Assembly: GCF_000149955.1 (NCBI RefSeq) | Contig: NC_030993.1 | Location: forward strand, 2,782,650-2,846,649 | DNA from: Fusarium oxysporum f. sp. lycopersici 4287 | Lineage: Eukaryota > Ascomycota > Sordariomycetes > Hypocreales > Nectriaceae | Direction of reading: 5' to 3' | Length of the DNA stretch: 64,000 nt | In this document: positions 20,890-31,818 of the stretch, in pieces | How the letters are laid out: each line of letters begins with the position of its first letter | Position numbering within the stretch: the stretch's first letter is position 1 | Program-made: the position numbers and the translations under genes | The notes under the pieces: generated by a model | Told to the model about the DNA's origin: nothing | Database searches by the model: none | The model's input: the letters and a program-made list of their open reading frames with translations, nothing else

Positions 20890-23383
20890 CTAGTGTATAA
20901 TCATCAACTGTCTGTCAAGCTCATGATCTCTTTCCATATTTGCTTTGCAGATTGCACTCCTTCCAAGTCGAACCAGCTCAACAACAAAGTCATTGATGAG
21001 CTTCATATGTGAGACTTCGCAAGTAGTCAGTCGCCGCACCGGAAGATTGTTGATTAGATCAGCGGCTGCTTTGAGAAGCTCAAGGTCTTGCTCAGCTCGT
21101 TCGTGAAGCGGATACATTAGGATGTTGAAGAAGAGAGTGATCATGGCTGCTGTGGGATAGAAGACAATAATCCTACATAAGAATTAGTTACTGAGCTGGA
21201 TTCGATTTGCGCCAACTTTTCTTACCAGAATGCTTCACCAGCGACTCCACACATCGCTGCGCGCAAGTACACAAGTGTCGAACGACTAGCTTCCAGCGCA
21301 AGAGCATTACTCGACTCAACCCCAGGGACCCATTCCGGCTGGTCGTTAGGGTTTCCGGGATCAGGCTCCATGCACCTGCCACTTGCTCGATGGATTGCAA
21401 TCATCAGATGATGATAGTCCAAATGCAGAGTGATATGTCTCATACTGCGTGGAAGATGCATCCCTTGAACAGCGACTTGGGACTCGTCGGTGATTGAGAG
21501 TGCAGGACGGAATGAAGGGGGTACGGATTGCCTCCAGGCTTCGAGCTCTTCGTCAAGCTCTCGGATGTCGCAAAGTAGCTGGGCATGAGACTTCTTAGCG
21601 GCCTGAGCCGAATATAGCAGACGACTAGTTTTGTCTTTGAGTTGGCTCAGGCGAGGGTCGCCCGGAAGGTGAGGCATGAGACTCTCTTCTTCGAAGGAAA
21701 CTTGGGGGAGGCTTTCGTTGAGTTTGGGAAGGTATTCATAGCATTCGAAATAGGTCTCTGGAAGGGTGAGATCGCAATAGTCGTCGGACATGAGTGGCGG
21801 TTGACCTGTCCGTAGAGCAATATCTTTATCGAAGATATAGCATAGCCAGAATAGCATGCGAATTTGGCGCCGTTCCCTCTCTGAGCGTGTAACTTGCGAG
21901 CTTCGTGGTTTACTTGATATGTACGTATGGCCGCCAAGGGTGAAAACCATGCGGCAAGCAATGGCATGGAACATGGCACCGGACCGAAGGCGTCCAGAGA
22001 ATATCTCATGCATGTTCTGATCGTTTGTCAGTTCTGTTGGGGTCCAATGTTCAGATCAAGTCCTTACCAGCATGAAGACTATTTGAAGGTTGTTGATACT
22101 AGCTATTTCCAGGACGTCTGTGAGTAGATAACGTGCCTTTGTGGCACATAAGTCTGGGTCGATACTTGCTGTATCTGCAAATGTGTCTTGGAAGAGTACT
22201 ATCGTTGAAAGAAAAGCCAAAACACCAACCTTGGCACTGAGATGCTCCAAAGAAGGGACATCACCTGTGTAAGGCTGATACGCTAGTTCGATGGTATCCT
22301 TGAACAGAACCCGTTCCACGACGGGAAACACCAAACTGAAAGAGGAATGGATAAACGCATCGAAAGCTTTCTCTGTGGTACTTCTTTCAGGAAGTTCGTA
22401 CAAGTCGCGTTGGTCATGGTAAACGTGAGGTGCAGGCGATTTGGAAGGGTTGGAGTGGTCTGTGGCGCCCGGATTAAGAATAACTTCGTGACCAGTCTTT
22501 GAAATTATCCATTGTCTTCCCTCTTCTGAAAGCAGAGGTAGTCCGTTATGCTGACTGATGTGGCCAAAGTGGCAGCCACCATAATGGAGTTGTCCATAGG
22601 AAACAGAGCTGGTGAAGCCGCCAGCAGGAGATGGGGCTTGAGATATAAACGGAGATCCTTGGGATACGCTTGCAGATCTCGAATCTGTAGCTCTCAAAAA
22701 GGAAGAAGATGGCCGGTTGAATGACAACTTTTGAGGGGTATCGTTGGTTGAGTCTCCAGCACCAGGGTCTGAACTCTTGTGGGGATCAGAGACTAGTGAC
22801 CTTGGAGTCAATGGTTTGGTTGCACTCCTCCCCGAAGGTTCTTCTGATTAGAAAGTGTCTGAGAAAGAGCATCCTCANNNNNNNNNNNNNNNNNNNNNNN
22901 NNNNNNNNNNNNNNNNNNNNNNNNNNNNNNNNNNNNNNNNNNNNNNNNNNNNNNNNNNNNNNNNNNNNNNNNNNNNNNNNNNCTGATGTTTGACGAGATC
23001 TAATAGACCAGTTAAAATGAAATGCTCCACGGGGCTGAACGCCACGGTCAGAACCTACCTAGCCTTGGCTGTTTTTTTCCGCCCTCTCACCCGGTTAAAT
23101 GTACAATCCAAGCCATGGTGCTCACACCAGTTGCAGGGTGTATCTGGGCTTGTTGAATCGCATTGGATCTAGAAGAATGAGGGCAACTTGTTAGCCAACT
23201 GGATAAGAATGTGATACACCTCCACAAAGACAAGCATGCAGGATGGACAACATCAATCTCGCCAAGAGATGTATGGGACCGATCGATAAAGGGGAAGCGG
23301 AGGTCCCGGGAATGAACGGAGATGGGGCATCGTATACGTACCTTTCTCTTATGACAGGCATCACAGGCCCGTTTCTGCATCAT
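20890..23383 (-). CDS. Zn2Cys6 transcription factor, divergent from the PDR transporter
   Basis: Minus-strand, multi-exon. Exon 1 (23342-23383) encodes ACDACHKRK. A 173-nt intron precedes exon 2 (23091-23168) with IQCD...PCNWCEHHGLDC, completing a canonical six-cysteine cluster. A gap (22878-22982) hides the linker. The central exon ending at 22068, the exon 21226-22016 and the last exon (20890-21172) carry the fungal-specific TF domain: IFSGRLRSGAMFHAIACRM, RMLFWLCYIFDKDIALRTGQPP and SRSTLVYLRAAMCGVAGEAFW. It lies head to head with the PDR transporter across 1.44 kb, so it is a candidate regulator of that exporter. This is inference from position. Confidence 0.85.
22878..22982. other. assembly gap (105 N)
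   Basis: The gap lies inside the regulator gene between the zinc cluster and the central domain. A 3' splice site (TTCTAATCAG on the minus strand) lies just beyond its low-coordinate edge. Confidence 0.95.
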
Positions 23384-24827
23384 GATTACTTATTCAGCTC
23401 TGACATGCAAGTAAGACTAGATTGGAGGAAGAAGGAGGTGGGTTAATTCGCCGAAATCGAGTCTGCCAACTTGGACGTTGGGCTCAGTTCCACAACTGAA
23501 CCAAACGGCCGGAAGATTGGAAAAAATAACAGTGAACGACGATATGGTGTAAGCTTCCGGCTGAAAAGCCAAGATATGAGGCAAAACGAGGCTAATGTGT
23601 CAAACTCGCGGTCTTTTCGCGAGAAAGTCCACGACCGAAAGATTCGTAAACGCGGAACATGAGGCTCTCCGAGGATGGGTCGGAGGATGGTGTCAAAGAA
23701 GAATGCGACACGACCGCTGAATAAGCGGAGGAAGCTAAAAGCAGAAACGAGGACGAGGTCAACGCTAAACGATATCAGACAAAGTGTCAAACCTTGAACC
23801 GGGATCCCACGTGAAGATCACGGCCTAAACATGGACTAGACATGGATTGATCTGCCGAAGAGGTTGACTAAGCGGAAGATTCAAGAGTTCCTCTTCTTCC
23901 GGCCCATTTTTAACAACGGCAGATACATTTAATCTATAGATAGATCCGGCTTCAATTACCCCTTGAAAATGATTCCTGTTGATCCTGTAGGGGGACAAGT
24001 CGGAGAGACGGCTATAAAATGGCCGACTCGGATGCGGCTGATTATCTTTTGCGTCATTGTTTTTACTTATTACTCAGTCGGAGCTCGTCGCAATTTTTTA
24101 CAGTCCGTCTCATATCTGAACGAATGCGAACCTGGCTGTGCGGGCCTGTTCCCTCGTAGTCGGTGTTTTCGCACTCATTCATTTGTCCGCTATTGCGGCA
24201 ATCAACTTTGTATTCCTAAGCTGACACTCGTAATCGAAATCAATATTGTCATTTCTGCTGTGACGCTTGCCAAAAAATCACGTTTCACAAGCATGTGAAT
24301 CCGGCGTTGAATGCGGCTTGAATAGCCCCTGTAAGAAGCCATTTCCCTTCTGTATGAACTGGGGCTAGCGTTTGAGTCACCACGGTTTCCAATGCACGCT
24401 GCAGCGCCAACATCACCAAGGTCAAATTGACTAAGCGGTAAATTTGGCCGGGCGTAGAACATTCTTATCAGGGTCCGTAGATCAACAACTTCCGTCAGAT
24501 CCAAGTGGATCGAAGAACCCACTCGTACTAGAATGCTTGTCAAGAAAGGAACCAGATCCAATTATTTCATTGGTCAAGCTGTCTGTTCTACGCTGCTGTC
24601 GGACGCCGAAAAAGCCCGTCAATCTGTCAAGCCGATGCCTGTCAAAAGCGTGTTGTTGTTTATAAGAAGCATGCAACCACTTTCCCTGTAAAAACATGCA
24701 GCAACAGACACCATTTTATTGTTCTTTAGAGTTTTGTTCGATATCAAAGACAAAAAGGCTCGGTGCGTAAGTCGGCGGTAAAGGCTACCCTCTTTTAGCC
24801 AGGGCGAACATACAGTCCACCACCAAA
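23384..24827. promoter_or_regulatory. divergent promoter between regulator and PDR transporter
   Basis: A 1.44-kb non-coding interval between two start codons. It contains an inverted pair GCCGGAAG (23508-23515) and CTTCCGGC (23554-23561), plus a third CTTCCGGC at 23896-23903. A TTTATAAG element lies near 24659, about 165 nt before the transporter ATG. No gene was recognised inside. Confidence 0.5.
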
Positions 24828-27800
24828 ATGGACTCCGACAGTAACGACTCGCAAACGGTCTATGAACCGACGCCCATGAAGGAAATCTCCCATGATGACA
24901 CCGAATGGTCTATGAAGTCTGAAGTGGTGGAGTACAAAGAGAGAGACAAGGCATCTGGCTTCCCTGACAGAGAGCTTGGTGTTACTTGGACCAACCTCAC
25001 TGTCGATGTCATCGCTGCTGATGCCGCTATCCACGAGAACGTCTTGTCACAATACAACATCCCCAAGCTCATCAAAGAGTCTCGCCAAAAGTCACCTCTC
25101 AAGACCATCCTCGATAACAGCCATGGCTGCGTCAAGCCTGGTGAGATGCTCCTTGTTCTCGGCCGTCCTGGCTCAGGCTGCACAACACTTCTCAACATGA
25201 TCGCCAACAAACGACGAGGATACGCCAACATCAAGGGTGATGTCCACTATGGATCCATGACAGCCGAGGAGGCCAAGAACTATCGAGGCCAGATCGTCAT
25301 GAACACTGAGGAGGAGGTCTTCTACCCGGCTTTGACTGTTGGTCAGACCATGGACTTCGCATCTCGACTCAAAGTGCCTTTCCACCTCCCCAATGGTGTC
25401 AACTCGCACGAGGAGCTGAGAGTCCAGTCAAGGGACTTCTTGCTCAAGTCTATGGGTATCGAGCATACTATCGACACCAAGGTTGGTGACGCATTCATTC
25501 GTGGAGTCTCTGGAGGAGAGCGAAAACGAGTATCCATCATTGAAACCCTGGCAACTCAAGGCTCAGTCTTTTGCTGGGACAACTCAACCCGTGGCCTCGA
25601 TGCCAGCACGTAAGTAATAATACTGAAACCCTTTTAGGTACTTATCTAATTTGATCCAGTGCTCTCGAGTACACCAAAGCCATCCGCGCCATGACCGATG
25701 TGATGGGTCTCGCTTCCATCGTCACCCTCTACCAAGCAGGTAACGGTATCTACGATCTCTTCGACAAGGTCCTCGTGCTCGACGAGGGCAAGGAAGTCTA
25801 CTACGGTCCCCTCAAGGAAGCCAAACCCTTCATGGAGAGCATGGGCTTCATCTGCCAGCACGGCGCCAACGTCGCAGACTACCTCACCGGTGTCACTGTC
25901 CCAACCGAGCGACAGATCCACCCCGATCACCAGAACCGTTTCCCACGAACCGCAGACGCTCTTCGAGCAGAGTACGAGAAGTCGCCCATCTACGAGCGCA
26001 TGCGGTCTGAGTACGACTATCCTACTTCTACCATCGCCGACGAAAGGACCAAGCAGTTCAAGCTGGGTGTTCGTCAGCAGAAGGACAAGAAGCTTCCCGA
26101 TAGCAGCCCCATGACGGTTGGGTTCATCTCACAGACCAAAGCTTGTGTGAAGCGCCAGTACCAGATTGTCCTCGGAGACAAGGCTACCTTCTTCATCAAG
26201 CAGGTTTCCATGATCGTACAGGCTTTGATCGCTGGTTCTCTGTTCTACAATGCCTCCTCTGACTCGAGCGGTCTTTTCATCAAATCAGGTGCCGTCTTCA
26301 TCGCTCTTCTCTGCAACTCCCTGGTCTCAATGTCTGAGGTCACCGACTCTTTTACTGGACGCCCTGTTCTTCTCAAGCACAAATCCTTTGCCATGTACCA
26401 TCCTGCTGCCTTCTGCATCGCTCAGATTGCTGCTGATATACCTGTAATTCTTTTGCAGGTCAGCACCTTTTCAGTTGTGGAGTATTTCATGGTCGGTCTT
26501 ACTGCTTCGGCAGGCCACTTCTTCACCTTCTGGATTCTTCTCGTTTCCATCACAATCGTAAGTGCATTACTTCCGGGTACCAATTATACTGTACTAACAC
26601 ACATCATTAGTGCATTACGGCCCTTTTCAGAGCTGTCGGTGCGGCTTTCAGCACCTTTGATGCTGCTTCCAAGGTTTCCGGTCTTCTCATCAGCGCCACA
26701 ATCATGTACTCTGGCTATCTCATTAGCAAGCCTCTGATGCATGATTGGTTTGTCTGGCTTTTCTGGATCAATCCTTTGGCATACGGCTTCGACGCTCTTC
26801 TGTCCAACGAGTTCCATGACAAGATCATTCCTTGTGTTGGGCACAGCCTCGTACCAAGTGGTCCTGGATTCACCAATGGTGATCACCAGGCTTGCTCTGG
26901 AGTAGGTGGAGCCAAGCCTGGAGTGAACTTCGTTACTGGCGATGACTACCTGGCATCTCTCTCGTACGGCCATGACCATCTTTGGAGAAACTTCGGTATC
27001 ATTTGGGCTTGGTGGGCTCTCTTCGTTGCTATCACCATCTTCTTCACCACCAAGTGGCATGCCTCCTCCGAGGACGGACCTAGTCTGGTTATCCCTCGAG
27101 AGAATGCTCACATCACTGCTGCTCTCCGACAGTCCGACGAGGAAGGACAGACAAAGGGTGAGAAGAAGATCATGGGCAGCAGTGATGGTGGTGTTGTATC
27201 TGGGGATGACTCTGACACCAGTGGCGAAGTGAGAGGTCTGGTCCGCAACACCTCTGTGTTTACCTGGAAGAACCTCAGCTATACTGTCAAGACTCCTCAA
27301 GGTGATCGCACTCTTCTCGACAATGTTCAAGGCTGGGTCAAGCCGGGCATGCTGGGTGCTCTTATGGGCTCTTCGGGTGCTGGAAAGACTACACTGCTCG
27401 ATGTTCTGGCTCAACGCAAGACTGAGGGTACCATTCGGGGCTCTATCATGGTTGATGGTCGGCCCCTTCCGGTTTCTTTCCAACGGTCTGCGGGCTACTG
27501 TGAACAGCTCGACGTCCACGAACCCTATGCTACCGTCCGCGAGGCTCTAGAGTTCTCTGCCCTTCTCCGACAAAGCCGTGACACTCCTCGCGAGGAGAAG
27601 CTCAAGTATGTTGACACTATCATTGACCTTCTGGAACTTCATGATCTTGCGGATACCCTGATCGGCCAAGTCGGCGCCGGTCTGAGCGTCGAACAGCGCA
27701 AGCGTGTTACTATTGGCGTCGAACTGGTCTCGAAGCCTAGCATCTTGATCTTCCTTGATGAGCCTACTTCTGGTCTTGACGGACAATCTGCGTACAACAC

Positions 27801-29148
27801 CGTTCGGTTCTTGCGGAAGCTGGCTGCCCACGGCCAAGCCATCCTCGTCACCATCCACCAGCCCTCTGCCCAGCTCTTCTCTCAGTTTGATACCCTTCTT
27901 CTCCTCGCTAAGGGCGGTAAGACAGTGTACTTTGGCGACATTGGCGAGCACGGCAATACGGTTACTGGCTACTTTGGTCGCTACGGGGCTCCTTGCCCAG
28001 AACATGTCAACCCTGCCGAGCACATGATTGACGTCGTCTCTGGACATCTCTCGCAAGGCAAGGATTGGAACCAGGTCTGGCTGTCTTCCCCTGAGCACGA
28101 TGCTGTTGAAAAAGAGCTCGATAGCATCATCAGCGAAGCTGCTTCCAAGCCTCCAGCCACTACCGACGACGGTTACGAATTCGCTACCTCTCTGTGGGAG
28201 CAGACCAAGCTCGTCACCCATCGCATGAACATCGCCTTGTATCGCAACACAGACTACGTCAACAACAAGTTCGCTCTCCACTTGTCCTCTGCCCTCTTCA
28301 ACGGCTTCACTTTTTGGCAGATTGGATCGTCTGTCGCTGAACTTCAACTGAAGTTGTTTACAATCTTCAACTTCATTTTTGTCGCTCCCGGTGTCATGGC
28401 TCAGCTTCAGCCGTTGTTCATCCATCGTCGAGACATCTTCGAGACCCGTGAGAAGAAGTCCAAGATGTACTCTTGGATCGCTTTCGTGACTGGCCTGATT
28501 GTCTCGGAAGTCCCTTACCTGATCGTTTGTGCTGTCATCTACTACGTCGCCTGGTATTACACCGTCGGTTTCCCTAGCGACTCTTCCCGTGCTGGCGGCA
28601 CCTTCTTTGTCATGCTTATGTATGAGTTCATTTACACTGGCATTGGTCAGTTCATTGCTGCCTACGCGCCAAACGAGGTGTTCGCATCACTGGTCAATCC
28701 GCTTGTCCTCACTATCTTGGTGTCTTTCTGTGGTGTCCTTGTACCCTACTCCAGCATCCAGACCTTCTGGAGGTACTGGCTCTACTACATCAACCCTTTC
28801 AACTACCTGATGGGTAGCATGCTGACGTTTGACATGTGGGGGGCCGATGTCAAGTGCAAGGAAAGCGAGTTTGCTAGGTTCAGCCCTCCCAACGGTACCA
28901 CATGTGGTGAATACCTCAAGGAGTGGCTTACGCACGTGCCTAGCAAGCTTATCAACCCTGATGCGACCGAAGAGTGTAAGGTGTGTACTTACAGCAAGGC
29001 TGATGACTACCTCCGCACTCTCAACCTCAAGTCGTACTCATACGCCTGGAGGGACGCCGGCATCACAGCTGCGTTCGTCTTCAGTTCGTATGCTCTTGTT
29101 TACATCCTCATGAAGCTTCGAACCAAGACTTCCAAGAAGGCGGAGTAG
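24828..29148 (+). CDS. PDR-type ABC-G multidrug transporter
   Basis: Three exons (24828-25609, 25660-26557, 26611-29148) encode an uninterrupted 1405-residue protein with NBD-TMD-NBD-TMD order. NBD1 has the PDR-type degenerate Walker [10 protein letters not shown] (Cys for Lys) and signature [14 protein letters not shown]2 has canonical GSSGAGKTT and [17 protein letters not shown] Walker B ([13 protein letters not shown]), with signature [11 protein letters not shown]. Both membrane domains are complete, and a cysteine-rich extracellular loop lies near the C-terminus ([22 protein letters not shown]). Length is usual for the family. It probably exports antifungal or plant defence compounds at the plasma membrane, as in the AtrB/ABC1 group; the substrate is not readable. 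It is the best-preserved gene in the window and sits opposite a Zn2Cys6 regulator. Confidence 0.96.
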
Positions 29149-30219
29149 GAGCAATATCGCAACATGATCCATTGAGGTCTTAAAATTAGTTCTTTTCTTT
29201 TTCGGATGTCATCATAGACTGTATAGCAACCTTAGACTGCGCAATTAGACTTTCAACATAGCACACATCATAATAATAAGATCGTTCTTACCATAGATTC
29301 AAGTAGCCTACAGTGATGTCTACTTTCATAATAGAGATCTTTACTGCACTCCTCTGCACTATGATGGTCCTCGCAGCCGTCTCTTTTCCTTTCATGGGAA
29401 CCATGGTCTGACCTTTGAGGTATTCCATGATTGAACTGGATGTGTGGATACGATTTTGGGGTCGAATAGAAATCCGTTGGATGAGCGGGAATCTCAAATT
29501 GGCTTATGAGAATTATGTGAGCCGGCAAATATCGATGTTGGGGGTGTTGAGAAATTGGTTTGACTAGGTAGGGCCACTGATTGGTGAAGGCGAGCTGGCT
29601 ACCCTGAAGCTGGAACGCGCAGTGTTGGGCAAAACAAAACGCGAGATTTGGACACGTATTTATTCTCTCAGTTGTTCTTTATATATCATATATAATAGAG
29701 ATACAGTGATGGTAACGCATTCTTTATGTAATTACCAACATCTCATGGCCTGTGATGTCCAAAGTTCTTTGAATAGCACGTACAAGATAAGATACCGCCA
29801 ACACCACGAATCATTGAGTCAGATTTGGTTTCAAAGATCTTGGCCATAGGTAATAAGTCAGGCAACAAAAGAAAAATATAGTAGACCATTCCCCTTGTAG
29901 TTTTCAATGATAAACTTGTACGCTTTATCCTCTTATTGCTCACCTACTCCGTCTGCCATCTTCTCATTTTGAGTGTTTCGACGGCAGTGTTTCTCGTGTC
30001 GAGAAAGAGACCCACTACGATGACTAAAGGGCATGCAGCGGGCATCGGGCCAAGTCTCGGGCTAACTCTTTCGGAACTTCGGGCATCTCACATTCAGGCT
30101 GAGGTCTAAGACAAGAGACAACTGCAGATCAATTATGACCAGCATTTAAAGGAACCAACACTAAACAATTCAATCAAACTTACACACTCTACCGTAATCA
30201 CTCCTCAGTACCATAAATC
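29149..30219. other. intergenic, 1.07 kb, with CGG cluster
   Basis: 3' flank of the transporter and promoter of the GH88 gene. Five CGG triplets lie within 30039-30082 (at 30039, 30046, 30058, 30072, 30080), about 140-180 nt before the GH88 start. CGG is the half-site bound by Zn2Cys6 proteins. Confidence 0.5.
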
Positions 30220-31738
30220 ATGACAATTTCCAACGGTATCAACGGTCACACTAATGGCCATACAAACGGCAGTGCGACTACTTCTTCAAAGAACGGCACC
30301 TTATTTGCCAAGCCTCACAAAGCCTCGATATCATCCATCGTTTCAGAGCTTTTTGAGGACAATATCACAGCAAAGATCCTTCACGCTGCAGAGTCAGGCC
30401 TCGTAAACAACGTAAGCGCAACTCAGGTCGATGTGAACACCTCACTTACACTGATAGAACCCCCCATTGGCGTACCCCGAATATGTCCCCCAGACTGGGT
30501 CAGATGCTGGGAAATACATACTTCGTGAGAGGCTCTTTTGGACATGTGGCTTCTTCCCAGGTTCCATATACTCGCTGATCGAGCGTCTCATCAAGTATCC
30601 GCAAGCTTCAGCTGGAGATGCCAACAAGCAACAACTGCTCAAGCAACTGCTCGCTGTCGGACGAGCTTGGTCTGACCCGCTTCATGAGTATGCCCAGAGA
30701 AGAGATACCCACGACATGTCTTTCATGATCCAGCCATCTATGAGAGTTCGTTGGGAGACTTTACACGAGTCGACAGCCCTTGAGTCTATCATCACTGCTG
30801 CACGCTCACTCTACTCAAGATACAACGCCAATGTCGGCGCTATCCGATCATGGGATGTCCTGTCGCAAAATGGTGTCGATATTTCTAGCATGACAGAGGA
30901 CTTTCTGGTGATTATCGACTCGATGTGCAATCTCGACCTGCTGTACTACGCGGCTGCACAGACTGGCCAGACTGAAATGGCTGAAGCAGCAACAGCCCAC
31001 GCCAAGGCTCTGATCAAGGCCTTACTACGACAGGAGACAGACGAGTCTGTGGGAAGAACCATGTACAGCACGTTTCACGTTGTCAACTTCGACCCCAAAA
31101 ACGGATCCGTCAAGGAGAAGAGAACTGGTCAAGGCTACGCGGCCAACTCAACTTGGGCTCGCGGACAAGCTTGGGGTATCCTAGGATACTCACAGACGTA
31201 CAACTGGACCAAAGATCCTGAGTTTCTGGATGCAGCTATTGGGTTAGCTGAATATTTCATCTTTAGACTACTCAAGTCCCCAGACTGTGTCGAAGTCCCC
31301 GTCTCCGGAGAGGATCGCACGAAGGGTCGATACGTTCCTCTTTGGGACTTTGACGCCCCGATTGATACTTCCGCACCACTGAGAGACTCTTCAGCGGGCA
31401 TTATTGCTGCAAACGGTATGCTTGTTCTCTCGCAAGCTCTAGCTGGAAGTGGATCACCCGACTTGAGTGAGAGATATCGATCGATGGCGATTCGAATTGT
31501 CAAGGATACGCTCGACTTTTCCCTTGCACAGGAAAAGTCGAAAGTGACGTTGAGATCAGATGGAAAATTTGAGGTTCAGGACCTGAAGCCTGAAGCTCAT
31601 TTCGAGGCTATTCTGAAGAACGCCACGGCAAATCACAATGCCAAAGACTACAAGAGATACTGGGATCATGGACTGGTTTATGCTGATTACTACTTGATTG
31701 AGTTTGGGAACAGGTTGTTGAAGATGGGATTGGTATAG
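30220..31738 (+). CDS. GH88 unsaturated glycuronyl hydrolase, one frameshift near the N-terminus
   Basis: The main frame covers [13 protein letters not shown] to the stop at 31738. The first about 84 codons (from ATG 30220, with [10 protein letters not shown]) lie one frame away. At about 30470-30474 GGCGTACCCC replaces the expected GGCTACCCC-type sequence; removing one base gives an even 505-residue protein. Conserved GH88 elements are present: RRDTHDMSF with the first catalytic-type Asp, [15 protein letters not shown] with the second, [28 protein letters not shown], and [19 protein letters not shown]. Such enzymes remove unsaturated uronic acids left by polysaccharide lyases. No signal peptide is evident, so a cytoplasmic role is inferred. 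It is tail to tail with the Zn2Cys6 gene (80 bp spacer). Confidence 0.88.
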
Positions 31739-31818
31739 ATACATCTTCCAGAATTTCATATGCAGAATTAGTGAAGCACTTTGTCTACTTGTCATAATAT
31801 AGTTTTGATATTCCCTCA

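Noticed and set aside
26584..28425. Two long minus-strand frames (about 311 and 292 codons) opposite the PDR transporter
   Set aside because: They lie antiphase to a strongly conserved transporter gene and have no domain or splice context, so they are shadows of its codon bias.
24828..29148. Cys for Lys in the first Walker A as a possible defect
   Set aside because: This substitution is the normal state of NBD1 in PDR-type transporters.
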